From positions 1,338,001-1,402,000 of the forward strand of contig CP081161.1 in NCBI GenBank assembly GCA_025141675.1: 64,000 nt of DNA, read 5' to 3'. Position numbers and translations under genes: made by a program. The stretch is from Rhodobacteraceae bacterium S2214. GTDB lineage: Bacteria; Pseudomonadota; Alphaproteobacteria; Rhodobacterales; Rhodobacteraceae. How positions within the stretch are numbered: the first letter of the stretch is position 1; each line of letters starts with the position of its first letter. Shown one piece after another: positions 55,547 to 64,000 of this stretch. The notes below the pieces were generated by a model. It ran no database searches. It was not told where the DNA came from and worked only from the letters and a program-made list of their open reading frames with translations.

Positions 55547-56131
55547 TTAATTCGTGTCGCCAACGGCGGCGCGCCAATGGCGCCTGCACAAAGAAACATA
55601 GCGTTCATTTCCGCCGATGGATACTTGATCCCCGTCCGTTAATACGCGGCCAGTGTCGTCTTTGCGAACGACCATCGTCGCCTTTCTCCCGCAATGACAA
55701 ATCGTGCGGACTTCGCGCATTTCGTCACAAATCGCGAGCAATGCGGCAGAGCCCGGAAATAGTTTTCCTTGGAAATCGACCCGCAGGCCAAAGCACATAA
55801 TCGGCACTTTCAGATCGTCCACTGCACGGGCCAATTGCCAAACCTGATCTTCACCTAGGAATTGTGCTTCGTCGATAAAGACGCAGGCGCATGGACCTGC
55901 GTCGAGGCGCGTTTTGAGCTTAGAAAAAAGGTCTTCGCCGGGGCAGAACGTGTCGGCGTCTTCGCCAATACCAATGCGGCTGGCAATACGTCCTTCGCCC
56001 GCACGATTGTCGAATTGGGCGGTCAGCAAATAGGTCTGCATGCCCCGTTCGATGTAGTTATGGGATGCCTGCAAAAGGACAGTCGATTTGCCTGCGTTCA
56101 TTGTCGAGTAATTGAAATAGAGCTTTGCCAT
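55547..56131 (-). CDS. tdk: Thymidine kinase
   Basis: Tdk phosphorylates deoxythymidine for salvage. The 194-residue type II enzyme has a Walker A-like S-T-M-N-A-G-K-S-T at residues 9-17, an F-I-D-E-A-Q-F-L motif near residue 86, and a zinc-binding cluster I-C-H-C-G ... S-L-C-R-R-H toward the C terminus. The ATG is the first of the reading frame. It is alone on its strand. A short palindrome lies about 14-26 bases upstream of the start. Together with thyA in this window, both routes to dTMP are encoded here. Confidence 0.95.
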   Translation of the reverse strand: MAKLYFNYSTMNAGKSTVLLQASHNYIERGMQTYLLTAQFDNRAGEGRIASRIGIGEDADTFCPGEDLFSKLKTRLDAGPCACVFIDEAQFLGEDQVWQLARAVDDLKVPIMCFGLRVDFQGKLFPGSAALLAICDEMREVRTICHCGRKATMVVRKDDTGRVLTDGDQVSIGGNERYVSLCRRHWRAAVGDTN

Positions 56132-56432
56132 GCGCCCAAATAGCGTCGCCTGGCGACTAAATGCAAGATCGTCATCTGCGCTTTAGCCACCAGACGTCAG
56201 ACCCTTACCACCAACCGTGAGTGGCCAGTTGTTGGAAACTGGCTGCACCGCGTTTCAAATCAGAAAGCGAATGCAATAGATGGTCGGGTCTTCTGTGTGC
56301 CCCCGTCCCAAGGACACTTTCCAAATGACAAACAACCGTGATTTGAATAATGGGAATGACAGAATGCTTTTCCCCTCCATTGCCTATACGTGGTGGGGTG
56401 CGTAAAGTGCATGAAACACCTTGGGGGACGCG
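56132..56432. other. Gene-free stretch with two small hairpins
   Basis: This interval separates divergent tdk and the gene at 56433. It contains GTCGCC-T-GGCGAC (56145-56157) close to the tdk start, and a 7-base-pair stem GCCAGTT/AACTGGC (56224-56230 and 56237-56243). Neither has a T run. A promoter for the gene at 56433 should lie near 56370-56410. I see no reading frame of substance. Confidence 0.5.
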
Positions 56433-56885
56433 ATGGCCGAATATAACGGTTACCTAAAGAAGCACACCGAAGCCTTGGTCAAGGATGTCGGTATTGAAAA
56501 CGCATGTAAGCTAACTGGTCGGTCCAAGGCGACGTTGGGACGGTACTATTCGGACAGCGAAGAACATTCTGATCGGTTCATGCCTGTTGATGCTGTTGCC
56601 GCATTGGAAGCAGCTGCATCCTATCCGCATGTCACGTCAGCATTGGCAGAAATGCGCGGCATTACAATGTCTTACAATGATGAACGCCCGAATAAAGAAG
56701 GCGGCATCAATTCTGATGTGATCATGCTGAGCCAACGTTTTGCGATGTTGATGGGTGAATACAACCAGTCGATAGAAGACGGTGTGATCTCTGCAAACGA
56801 AGCAAAGCGCCTGCTGCGCGAAACGCTCGCTTTGCAAAAAGTTCTGATCGAAATGAAGTTGCATCTTGAAGATGAGCACGAGTGA
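56433..56885 (+). CDS. Hypothetical protein, possible helix-turn-helix N terminus
   Basis: The 150-residue acidic protein is mostly helical. Residues about 17-36 ([20 protein letters not shown]) look like a helix-turn-helix of the kind found in phage CII-like regulators, but the match is weak. The second half is a long charged helix with [11 protein letters not shown]. The ATG at 56433 follows GGGGGAC. It overlaps the start of arsH by 14 bases, so the two are co-translated. No family is assigned. Confidence 0.65.
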   Translation: MAEYNGYLKKHTEALVKDVGIENACKLTGRSKATLGRYYSDSEEHSDRFMPVDAVAALEAAASYPHVTSALAEMRGITMSYNDERPNKEGGINSDVIMLSQRFAMLMGEYNQSIEDGVISANEAKRLLRETLALQKVLIEMKLHLEDEHE

Positions 56886-57612
56886 TTACGATCCATCCGC
56901 ACCGATCGATCTAGCCGATCTTCCCTTGATTGTGCCGGATGCGCTGCATCCAATCGACGTTACGTCACTCGCTGGGCCGGATGGGCCGCAACATCCGCCA
57001 CGCATCCTGATTCTATACGGAAGCCTGCGTTCTGGTAGCTATTCGCGGCTTGCCGCCGAAGAAGGGGCGCGTGTTTTGCGTGTTCTGGGCTGCGATGTGC
57101 GCTTTTTTGATCCGACGGGTCTTGGCGCGCCGGATGATCCAACAGCGGACGAAGGCAAGGTTCAAGAATTGCGTGATCTGGTCATGTGGTCCGAAGGAAT
57201 GGTTTGGTCCAGCCCCGAACGGCATGGCGCGATGACGGGTCTGATGAAGACGCAGATCGACCATATTCCGTTATCTCCGATTGGCGGAATTCGCCCAACG
57301 CAAGGCAAGACGCTTGCTGTGATGCAGGTGTGTGGCGGTTCGCAATCGTTTAACACTGTGAACCAGCTTCGCATTCTGGGGCGCTGGATGCGTCTGATCA
57401 CGATCCCGAACCAGTCGTCCGTACCAGCCGCTTACAACAAGTTTGAAAAGGGCCGGATGCTGCCCGGGTCGCATTACAACCGGATCGTTGACGTCATGGA
57501 AGAACTCGCGCGTTTCACGATCATGACGCGGGGTCGTCCGCAATTAACGGATCGCTATTCCGAACGCGTTGAAACGCTGGAACAGACGCACGAGCGTGTC
57601 ATCAAGCTTTAG
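56872..57612 (+). CDS. arsH: ArsH-like NADPH-dependent FMN reductase
   Basis: The 246-residue flavoprotein has the ArsH layout: the FMN-binding [11 protein letters not shown] near residue 45, [12 protein letters not shown] near residue 103, and a C-terminal T-D-R-Y-S-E-R-V-E segment. ArsH can oxidise trivalent organoarsenicals, reduce quinones or make peroxide. No arsR, arsB or acr3 gene is adjacent. Start at 56872 (ATG) lies within the upstream reading frame. Its stop overlaps the stop of the convergent FabH-like gene by four bases. Confidence 0.9.
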   Translation: MSTSDYDPSAPIDLADLPLIVPDALHPIDVTSLAGPDGPQHPPRILILYGSLRSGSYSRLAAEEGARVLRVLGCDVRFFDPTGLGAPDDPTADEGKVQELRDLVMWSEGMVWSSPERHGAMTGLMKTQIDHIPLSPIGGIRPTQGKTLAVMQVCGGSQSFNTVNQLRILGRWMRLITIPNQSSVPAAYNKFEKGRMLPGSHYNRIVDVMEELARFTIMTRGRPQLTDRYSERVETLEQTHERVIKL

Positions 57613-58727
57613 CTGCGTGTGACGATCACGGAACCGACGGAATAGCCCGCGCCGAACGAACAGATGATTCCAGTGTCACCTGCCTGCAAATCCTTAGAAT
57701 TCTGAGAAAACGCAATGATCGATCCCGCAGAGGACGTGTTGGCGTAATCTTGCAGGATGTTCGGTTGTTCACCCTCGGCAGGTTCACGGCCCAGTACCTT
57801 TTTGCCAATATAATCGTTCATCGTCTTGTTGGCTTGGTGCAGCCAGAGGCGGTTCAGATCGTCCGCTTGAACGCCTTCGTCGGCCATGTGTTCTGCAATA
57901 TGTCGGCTGACAAGCGGCAGGACCTCTTTGAAGACTTTCCGACCGTTCTGCATGAATTGCATGTCGCGCTGATCATCCATTTGGTCATGGGCGCGGCGCA
58001 AGAATCCATTGTTGTTGCGAATGTTGTTCGAAAACTGTGTAGCGCACCGCGTCGACTTGACTTTGAAATGCGGCTTGGTCAGGCGTTCGTCGCGTTCCAG
58101 CAAAGTCGCTGTGGCGACGTCGCCAAAGATGAAGTGGCAGTCGCGGTCGCGCCATTCCAGATGCGCCGAACAAATCTCTGGGTTCACGACCAACGCGCGG
58201 CGGATCGATCCGGATTTGATCATGTCGGCGGCTGTCTGGATGCCAAAGGTGGCAGAGGAACAGGCGACATTCATATCGAAGGCAAAGCCGCTCGCACCAA
58301 GAAGCTGTTGGATTTCAACCGCAATGGCTGGGTAGGCGCGTTCATGGTTGGACGCTGCACAGATCACCAGATCCACATCTGCGGCATCGATGCCTGCTTC
58401 GTCCAACGCCTTTTGACAGGCGTCGACACCGATCTCTGCCATGATGCTTGGTGCGTCGTCGTCGCGTGGCGCCAGTGATGGGGACATGCGGTCCGGATCA
58501 AGAATGCCTGACTTATTCAAGACATAGCGCTGTTCAATGCCCGATGCCGCAAGGATGAAGTCCGCAGATGAATGCGGTACGGGGTCCATATCACCGGCCG
58601 CAATCGCGTCTGCGTTTTTGGCGTTCTGCTTATCCGCATAGGCGTTAAATGCGACGACCAATTCGTCGTTGGTGATCGCGTCTTTAGGGGTAAAGACGCC
58701 GGTGCCGGTGATTGCAACTTTGAACAT
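57609..58727 (-). CDS. FabH-like beta-ketoacyl-ACP synthase III, long form
   Basis: The 372-residue thiolase-fold protein has the KASIII triad: Cys in [10 protein letters not shown] (about residue 149), His in L-W-L-H-Q-A-N-K and Asn in Y-A-N-T-S-S-A-G-S. It is some 50 residues longer than E. coli FabH, mainly in the N-terminal half (an [10 protein letters not shown] region). Such long forms often condense acyl-CoA or acyl-ACP in specialised lipid or secondary metabolism rather than general fatty-acid initiation. The start at 58727 begins [10 protein letters not shown]; a start at 58739 is possible. Confidence 0.88.
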   Translation of the reverse strand: MFKVAITGTGVFTPKDAITNDELVVAFNAYADKQNAKNADAIAAGDMDPVPHSSADFILAASGIEQRYVLNKSGILDPDRMSPSLAPRDDDAPSIMAEIGVDACQKALDEAGIDAADVDLVICAASNHERAYPAIAVEIQQLLGASGFAFDMNVACSSATFGIQTAADMIKSGSIRRALVVNPEICSAHLEWRDRDCHFIFGDVATATLLERDERLTKPHFKVKSTRCATQFSNNIRNNNGFLRRAHDQMDDQRDMQFMQNGRKVFKEVLPLVSRHIAEHMADEGVQADDLNRLWLHQANKTMNDYIGKKVLGREPAEGEQPNILQDYANTSSAGSIIAFSQNSKDLQAGDTGIICSFGAGYSVGSVIVTRS

Positions 58728-58794
58728 GTGACCATCCATTTTAGGTCCGCAAACCTTATGCGCGGTTGGGCGAAGCGTCCATCTTAACGACACG

Positions 58795-60009
58795 TTACTC
58801 TACGTTACGTATGCGCCAAAATGTACCGTCGCCAAAGGGAACGGGGGACAGCATAGGGCGACTTGCCGCTGGCAGTCCGTCGTTGATCAATCCGCTCATG
58901 TCGTCGATGATCCGCGCATTATCCCCGAAATACGTGTGTCCAAAGAAATCGCTTTCCGCACCTGTTGCATCGACGATCTCAATCCCATCGATCAGAACAA
59001 GCCCGTCACTACTATCGCCAATTCGTGGAAAACCGCGTGCGGCCTGTGATGCCTTCAGGGCGGTGTCTTCGGACGATGCGTATAGCGTGACGGTCGCGTT
59101 GGTCATGGCGGTCAGGCGCGGCGCGATATCGTCGATGAAAACCGCTTTGTCGATGTCAGGGGCGGCAAGGATGACTGTTGTGATCCGGTCCGCCGCCGGG
59201 TTTCGTTCGGCGACAAGTTCTTGCAACGCGCGGCTTAAAACCCGCGTCCCCATCGAATGTGCGATCAGAATGATCCGGTCGGCATCTGCGGACGTTCCGA
59301 GGTCAGTCAGCACTTGTTTCATCACCCTGACGGATCGTTCTGCCGTCGTGTCATCAACCAGATAATCTTTCGCCTGACCCTGCGATGGCCAGCTGTAAAA
59401 GAACGTCCCGCCCGTCCAATTCAGGTCATACGCCATCTGCCCCATGCGCCGCGCCGCTTTGTCAAAACTGGTGTTGTAGCCATGGATATAGGCCAGAATT
59501 GCACGGTTCCCATCGGCGGCTTGACCGTTCAGGATCGACAAAACAGTGTCGCGGTCAATGACTGCAAGGTCTTGGACCAATACATGGCTTTCCGGATTAG
59601 GCGCGACGATCAGCGACATGAACCAGTTCTGACTTTCCAGCACGCCGGGTTCGTGGTCGTGTGGGATCGATACCGTCGCAGTACCATAGACGAGTTCAGC
59701 CAGTTCCCCGCCAAAGCGTTCGGGGAGTGGGGCGTTGGGAATTTCCGCCCGGTTTGTTGCAAAGGTCAGATCAACGGTCGCGTAGTTTTCGTCTTGCACT
59801 GGCGGCGGCGCGGCAGCCACCGGTGGTGGTGGCACCGCTTGGGGGAATAGTTCGGCGATTGGGGGCTCCGAGCCGCGGTTGATATCGCCGCCATCCCATG
59901 GCGCATCTGGCACCACGATCATTGCCTCAGGCACAACGGGTTGCGGGCTGGCTGTCCAGTTGTACCCCAAGAGGGCCGCAATCATTGTAATCAGTCGCAA
60001 AAGGATCAT
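58795..60009 (-). CDS. Membrane-anchored DUF900 alpha/beta hydrolase
   Basis: The 404-residue protein starts with a hydrophobic signal-anchor (about residues 4-20) and a proline-rich linker. The DUF900 hydrolase domain has A-Y-I-H-G-Y-N-T-S-F, the elbow L-I-A-H-S-M-G-T-R with the serine near residue 245, D-I-D-K acid and a C-terminal histidine in F-F-G-H-T-Y-F. It should act in the periplasm or at the membrane face. I chose the start at 60009 because a TATAGT/CTGCCA promoter overlaps the upstream extension of the frame, whose codons look non-coding. Confidence 0.82.
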   Translation of the reverse strand: MILLRLITMIAALLGYNWTASPQPVVPEAMIVVPDAPWDGGDINRGSEPPIAELFPQAVPPPPVAAAPPPVQDENYATVDLTFATNRAEIPNAPLPERFGGELAELVYGTATVSIPHDHEPGVLESQNWFMSLIVAPNPESHVLVQDLAVIDRDTVLSILNGQAADGNRAILAYIHGYNTSFDKAARRMGQMAYDLNWTGGTFFYSWPSQGQAKDYLVDDTTAERSVRVMKQVLTDLGTSADADRIILIAHSMGTRVLSRALQELVAERNPAADRITTVILAAPDIDKAVFIDDIAPRLTAMTNATVTLYASSEDTALKASQAARGFPRIGDSSDGLVLIDGIEIVDATGAESDFFGHTYFGDNARIIDDMSGLINDGLPAASRPMLSPVPFGDGTFWRIRNVE

Positions 60010-60027
60010 GATAATGCCAAGCGTCTT

Positions 60028-60057
60028 ACTATAATTGGAATGTATGGAGTTTGGCAG
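60028..60057 (-). promoter_or_regulatory. Predicted promoter of the DUF900 hydrolase gene
   Basis: On the - strand CTGCCA (-35, 60052-60057) and TATAGT (-10, 60028-60033) are separated by 18 bases, with initiation about a dozen bases before the ATG at 60009. Both hexamers are moderate matches. Confidence 0.4.
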
Positions 60058-60092
60058 CGACAGCTGTGATTGCATAGGGGGCATTTTGCTGC

Positions 60093-60148
60093 CACCAGTG
60101 AACACCTGTGTAGTAATGCTTGAAATTTTACACCAGTGTTGCTATGTT
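60093..60148 (+). promoter_or_regulatory. Promoter and repeated operators of the Xre/RES module
   Basis: A TTGAAA -35 (60120-60125) and TATGTT -10 (60143-60148) with a 17-base spacer stand 21 bases before the antitoxin ATG. Three related palindromes are arranged in and upstream of it: CACCAGTG (60093-60100), ACACCTGTGT (60102-60111) and ACACCAGTGT (60130-60139, between the two hexamers). Centres are 10 and 28 bases apart, which fits repressor dimers on one DNA face. Confidence 0.75.
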
Positions 60149-60168
60149 GATCCTGTAAAGGAGCACCA

Positions 60169-60549
60169 ATGACCTTACAATTGAAACCACGTGACGTTGA
60201 TCAAAGGGCAACTGTGTTGACCAAGGCGGTGTTGCGCGCTGCGGCATTGTTAAAGGTCACGAATAGGGAACTGTCTGAAATTATTGGCGTTTCCCCCTCG
60301 TTTGTCAGTAACCTGAAATCTGGGTCCGCCGTTTTGGCGATGGAAAGCAAACCTGCGGAACTTGCGGCTCATTTTATCCGTGCGTATCGGTCATTGGATG
60401 CGATCGTTGGTGGCGATGAAGCGACTGCTGCTGCTTGGTTGCGTCATGAAAACACGGCATTGGGTGCACCGCCATTGCAGTACATGAAATCTGTTTACGG
60501 GCTCGTTGATACCGTCAGCTACCTTGACCAACGCCGCGCCCCCCTTTGA
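60169..60549 (+). CDS. Xre/MbcA/ParS-type antitoxin
   Basis: The 126-residue antitoxin has an N-terminal Xre-like helix-turn-helix (V-T-N-R-E-L-S-E-I-I-G-V-S-P-S-F-V-S) and the C-terminal toxin-binding domain (A-A-A-W-L-R-H-E-N-T-A-L-G-A-P-P-L-Q-Y-M to Y-L-D-Q-R-R). This pairs with RES-domain toxins of the NAD+ phosphorolysing/hydrolysing type. AAAGGAG lies before the ATG. The toxin gene overlaps its end, and its own promoter region carries operator repeats. Confidence 0.92.
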   Translation: MTLQLKPRDVDQRATVLTKAVLRAAALLKVTNRELSEIIGVSPSFVSNLKSGSAVLAMESKPAELAAHFIRAYRSLDAIVGGDEATAAAWLRHENTALGAPPLQYMKSVYGLVDTVSYLDQRRAPL

Positions 60550-61240
60550 ATTAAGCCCCTATCTGGGGGCCTGTTGGCGGTTTGTGGAGGATCAGAATAC
60601 ATCCTCCACGATGAAACTTGTCGATAGTGTGGATGAACAGGCGTTGCTGGAAGACATGCTGGATCTGTCCAAACCGCCTGTGCCTGCGGCCTGCCAACAC
60701 CTGCACTATCTGCAATACACGCCCTTCAGATACACAGCCCGCCATGCTACGCGATTTCGCGAAAAGGGGGACCGGCGCGGTGTCTATTACGCCTCTGAAA
60801 AGGTCGAAACATGCGCGACCGAAGTCGCCTTCTATCGTGTGCTATTTTACCTCGAAAGCCCCGATACTTCCCCATCACCACGCCCCTTTGAGATGACGGC
60901 GTTTCGAACGCAAGTAGGCGGGGCAACTGTAGACATCACAACTTTTGACGACGTTGGGCCATATGTGGACCCTACGAATTATGCGGCACCTCACACGTTG
61001 GCAGCACAAGTTCGCGCAGCGGATGGACAGATTATCCGGTTCCCGTCGGTTCGCGATAAAGGCGGGGTCAACCTTGCCGTGCTCACATGTGCCGCGTTCA
61101 AATCTGGCATCGGTGAAACCCAAGGGTGGTGGTTTCGATTTGGGGAACACGGCCTTTTCGCGACCCAACGGTTCGGGGAAGGGCGGTTAGAATTCCCGTT
61201 TACCATGTTCGCGGACGACCCGAGGATCATCATCCCATAA
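60506..61240 (+). CDS. RES-domain NAD+-degrading toxin
   Basis: The protein is up to 244 residues. The family marks are the arginine/tyrosine-rich R-Y-T-A-R-H-A-T-R-F and G-V-Y-Y-A-S-E-K-V-E-T-C-A-T-E segment (about 78-105), which carries the conserved Arg and Glu of the active site, and late serine residues. In known systems such toxins deplete NAD+. The start is a TTG within the antitoxin gene; 60506 and 60524 are both possible. The overlap of more than 25 bases indicates coupled expression. Confidence 0.88.
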   Translation: MIPSATLTNAAPPFELSPYLGACWRFVEDQNTSSTMKLVDSVDEQALLEDMLDLSKPPVPAACQHLHYLQYTPFRYTARHATRFREKGDRRGVYYASEKVETCATEVAFYRVLFYLESPDTSPSPRPFEMTAFRTQVGGATVDITTFDDVGPYVDPTNYAAPHTLAAQVRAADGQIIRFPSVRDKGGVNLAVLTCAAFKSGIGETQGWWFRFGEHGLFATQRFGEGRLEFPFTMFADDPRIIIP

Positions 61241-61242
61241 AA

Positions 61243-61270
61243 AATGGCCATGCTTTTCAGCACAGCCATT
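61243..61270 (-). terminator. Terminator of carB
   Basis: On the - strand an AATGGC...TGCT stem with a GAAA loop (10 of 12 pairs) is followed by a run of T. It lies 23 bases past the carB stop and just after the RES toxin stop. Confidence 0.78.
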
Positions 61271-61292
61271 CTTCAAACCGATTGTTGTCAGG

Positions 61293-64000
61293 TTAGCCCT
61301 GCAAAGACCGCACACCAACTTCACCACCTGCTTGTTCGCGCAGGGCCAAGGCGGCAGCGTGGGAAGCCGCAGCCGTAGTGAAGTACGGGATCTTGTCGTA
61401 AAGTGCGACGGCGCGGATTTCACGACTATCTTCAACAGCTTGCGCACCTTCGGTGGTGTTCATGACAAGCGCAATATGCCCGTCTTTCAGGCGGTCAACG
61501 ATCGTCAATCCGCCTTCATAGACCTTGTTCACAACTTCGCAGGTAACGTTGTTCTCTGACAGCCACGATGCTGTCCCGCGCGTCGCCACGATGTCATAGC
61601 CAAGCGATGTCATAATGGTGCAGGCTTCGATCATCGCGTCGGTTTTGTCCATATCTTTGATCGACAGGAACACGGTGCCTTCAGTTGGCAGATCAACGCC
61701 TGCGCCCATCTGCGCTTTCAGAAATGCGCGGGCAAAGTTACGATCCCAGCCCATGACTTCACCAGTCGACCGCATTTCTGGCCCAAGGATCGTATCCACG
61801 CCGGGGAAGCGTGCGAATGGCAGCACGGCTTCTTTCACAGAGAACCACGGTGTTTTTGGATCGGCCAATGTAAACGCGTCGCCCATCGGCAGCACATCCA
61901 TTGGATTTTCAGACACAGGATATGGCTCGCGCAGCGGGAAGTTGGACAGCGGTTCACCCGCCATCAGACGCGCAGCGATAGATGCGATTGCGCTGTCCGT
62001 TGCTTTCGCGACAAACGGTACGGTACGGGATGCGCGTGGGTTCACCTCGATCAGATAGACCTCTTCGTCTTTCACCGCGAACTGAATGTTCATCAGGCCA
62101 ACAACGTTCAGCGCCTTTGCAAGTGCTTCTGTTTGCTTGCGAATTTCAGCAATCATCGCGTCGGACAAGCTGTGCGGCGGCAGTGAACAGGCACTGTCAC
62201 CGGAATGAACGCCAGCTTCTTCAATATGCTGCATGATGCCTGCAACATGGGTCGCTTTGCCATCAGACAGGCAGTCAACATCGACCTCAACAGCGCCAGA
62301 CAAGTAGCTGTCGAGCAGAACAGGGCTGTCGCCAGACACCACAACGGCCTCAGAAATATAACGGCGCAGCTGGTCCATATCGCGCACGATCTCCATCGCG
62401 CGGCCACCCAGAACAAAGGACGGACGAATGACCAGCGGGAAGCCGATGCCTTCAGCAATTTCGAGCGCCTCAGCATCTGTCGATGCGATGCCGTTCACAG
62501 GCTGCTTAAGACCAAGTTTGTTCACAAGCTGTTGGAAACGCTCACGGTCTTCCGCCAGATCAATTGCGTCTGGCGTGGTGCCAAGGATCGGAATACCTTC
62601 GGATTCCAGCGCGTTCGCCAGTTTCAACGGCGTCTGACCGCCAAATTGGACGATCACACCGTGAAGCGTGCCATTTTCCTGCTCAACCCGCAGAATTTCC
62701 ATCACGTGTTCGAACGTCAGCGGTTCAAAATACAAACGGTCAGAGGTGTCATAGTCAGTCGACACGGTTTCTGGGTTGCAGTTGATCATGATCGTCTCAT
62801 AGCCCTGATCGGTCAGCGCAAAACAGGCGTGACAGCAGCAGTAATCGAATTCGATCCCTTGGCCGATCCGGTTTGGACCACCGCCAAGAATGACGACTTT
62901 CTTACGATCAGACGGACGCGCCTCGCATTCCACGTCGCCCATCACGGGGGCTTCGTAGGTGGAGTACATATAAGGCGTTTGCGCCTCAAATTCTGCCGCA
63001 CAGGTGTCGATCCGTTTGAACGATGCATTCACGCCGAGGTTCTGACGCGCGCGGCGCACGTTATCTTCATCGCGACCCGTCAGCTTTGCAAGGCGGGCGT
63101 CGGTAAAGCCCATCATCTTAACGGCACGCAAACCAGACTCGGTCACGGGCAAGCCGTTCACCGCGATTTCGGCTTCTTTCTGAACGATCTCGCGAATACG
63201 CGCGAGGAACCAAGGGTCGAATTTGGTGACCGCATGGATATCGTCGTCGGACAAGCCGTGCCGCATGGCTTGGGCGATCACGCGGATACGATCCGGAGTT
63301 TGTTTGGCCAGCTCTTTGGTGATCGCAGGAATTTCAGGTGCACCGGGGATGTCGATTTCGTCAAAACCGGTCAGACCCGTTTCCATCGACGCGAGCGCCT
63401 TTTGCATGGATTCGTGGAACGTCCGACCAATTGCCATCGCTTCGCCAACGGACTTCATCGCTGTGGTCAGATGTGGTTCAGAGCCAGCGAATTTCTCAAA
63501 CGCGAACCGCGGGATCTTTGTGACGACATAGTCGATTGTAGGTTCAAATGACGCAGGGGTGACGCCTGTGATGTCATTGTCCAGCTCGTCCAACGTGTAA
63601 CCAACCGCCAGTTTCGCGGCGATTTTCGCAATCGGGAAACCTGTGGCCTTGGATGCCAAAGCAGACGAACGCGACACCCGCGGGTTCATTTCGATGACGA
63701 CCATACGACCGTCAGCAGGGTTCACAGCCCACTGTACGTTAGACCCGCCAGTCTCGACCCCGATCTCGCGCAGAACGTTGATCGAATGGGTCCGCATGAT
63801 CTGATATTCTTTGTCAGTCAGCGTCAGGGCAGGGGCCACCGTGATCGAATCGCCGGTGTGCACACCCATTGGGTCGACGTTTTCGATGGCACAGACGATG
63901 ATCGCGTTGTCGGCTTTGTCCCGGACGACTTCCATCTCGAACTCTTTCCAGCCGAGCAGTGATTCATCGACGAGGATCTGACCGACGGGGGACGCTTCCA
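61293..64000 (-). CDS. carB: Carbamoyl-phosphate synthase large subunit, 5' end outside window
   Basis: CarB makes carbamoyl phosphate from glutamine-derived ammonia, bicarbonate and two ATP, for arginine and pyrimidine synthesis. About 900 residues are visible and the frame stays open to the edge at 64000, so about 200 N-terminal residues are outside the window. Visible features are the first ATP-grasp half, the central oligomerisation region, the [12 protein letters not shown] junction starting the second half, its V-L-G-G-R-A-M-E motif, and the C-terminal MGS-like allosteric domain. It ends before the RES toxin with a terminator between them. Confidence 0.97.
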   Translation of the reverse strand, partial: EASPVGQILVDESLLGWKEFEMEVVRDKADNAIIVCAIENVDPMGVHTGDSITVAPALTLTDKEYQIMRTHSINVLREIGVETGGSNVQWAVNPADGRMVVIEMNPRVSRSSALASKATGFPIAKIAAKLAVGYTLDELDNDITGVTPASFEPTIDYVVTKIPRFAFEKFAGSEPHLTTAMKSVGEAMAIGRTFHESMQKALASMETGLTGFDEIDIPGAPEIPAITKELAKQTPDRIRVIAQAMRHGLSDDDIHAVTKFDPWFLARIREIVQKEAEIAVNGLPVTESGLRAVKMMGFTDARLAKLTGRDEDNVRRARQNLGVNASFKRIDTCAAEFEAQTPYMYSTYEAPVMGDVECEARPSDRKKVVILGGGPNRIGQGIEFDYCCCHACFALTDQGYETIMINCNPETVSTDYDTSDRLYFEPLTFEHVMEILRVEQENGTLHGVIVQFGGQTPLKLANALESEGIPILGTTPDAIDLAEDRERFQQLVNKLGLKQPVNGIASTDAEALEIAEGIGFPLVIRPSFVLGGRAMEIVRDMDQLRRYISEAVVVSGDSPVLLDSYLSGAVEVDVDCLSDGKATHVAGIMQHIEEAGVHSGDSACSLPPHSLSDAMIAEIRKQTEALAKALNVVGLMNIQFAVKDEEVYLIEVNPRASRTVPFVAKATDSAIASIAARLMAGEPLSNFPLREPYPVSENPMDVLPMGDAFTLADPKTPWFSVKEAVLPFARFPGVDTILGPEMRSTGEVMGWDRNFARAFLKAQMGAGVDLPTEGTVFLSIKDMDKTDAMIEACTIMTSLGYDIVATRGTASWLSENNVTCEVVNKVYEGGLTIVDRLKDGHIALVMNTTEGAQAVEDSREIRAVALYDKIPYFTTAAASHAAALALREQAGGEVGVRSLQG

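Noticed and set aside
57750..58478. 242-codon frame antisense to the FabH-like gene
   Set aside because: Complementary to the catalytic region of the ketosynthase with no motif of its own.
62205..63551. 448-codon open frame antisense to carB
   Set aside because: It is in the opposite strand of a strongly conserved gene, its composition is arginine/histidine-rich as typical for GC-rich shadow frames, and no family signature is visible.

Overview
The window reads as chromosomal DNA of an alphaproteobacterium of the Rhodobacteraceae (Roseobacter group; a Loktanella/Yoonia-like marine genus is my inference). Reasons: a short 445-residue prolyl-tRNA synthetase, an HdaA-type DnaA relative next to ppk1 and ppx, a divergent phaZ/phaC locus with phaP and phaR, an LdtR-type MarR regulator, SdhE, and dense gene packing with many 4-base overlaps. 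I found no rRNA, tRNA, CRISPR array, insertion sequence or prophage. Both ends cut genes: a VOC-fold protein at the left and carB at the right.

Layout. 1-2948: small + strand genes (VOC, GNAT, TerB/DnaJ chaperone, EEP-fold hydrolase, small exported protein). 2953-8541: - strand run AI-2E exporter, hdaA, ppk1, ppx, which couples polyphosphate synthesis and breakdown to a replication regulator. 8663-15013: fasciclin protein, proS, a - strand group of methyltransferase, DUF2306 protein, XRE regulator and membrane protein, then DUF2937 and ThuA genes and a MerR regulator with a clear operator. 15065-20482: lolC-lolD, an Ldh-family dehydrogenase, a DMT transporter, a lipoprotein cytochrome c, and an exported DUF3047 protein paired with a secreted esterase. 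20501-28636: a TbpB-like lipoprotein, parE, hydrolases, a MATE pump and a HdeA-like protein. 28960-33134: an aspartate aminotransferase and regulators, SdhE, a VWA protein and gloA. 33198-35688: a Slam-type outer-membrane translocon in an operon with a TbpB-like lipoprotein. 36071-41384: thyA-folA, cspA, thrS and a third TbpB-like lipoprotein. 41444-45327: a sugar-type (GPH) MFS transporter among three alpha/beta hydrolases. 45359-52324: the polyhydroxyalkanoate locus (phaZ, phaC, phaP, phaR) with a NUDIX gene and a phosphate transporter inside it. 52352-60009: LysR, proC, csaA, a hydroxyacid dehydrogenase, tdk, arsH, a FabH-like ketosynthase and a DUF900 hydrolase. 60169-61240: a Xre/RES toxin-antitoxin pair. 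61293-64000: carB.

The most interesting system is the Slam (type XI secretion) locus. One translocon gene is translationally coupled to a TbpB-like surface lipoprotein, and two more lipoproteins of similar build lie 12 kb and 5 kb away without a translocon, which suggests one Slam serving several cargos. One of these lipoprotein genes has a leader hairpin that would hide its ribosome binding site. Second in interest is the PHA regulon: identical 11-base CTGC-N3-GCAG palindromes precede phaP and phaR, and the depolymerase carries an unusual 72-residue lysine/alanine/proline tail.
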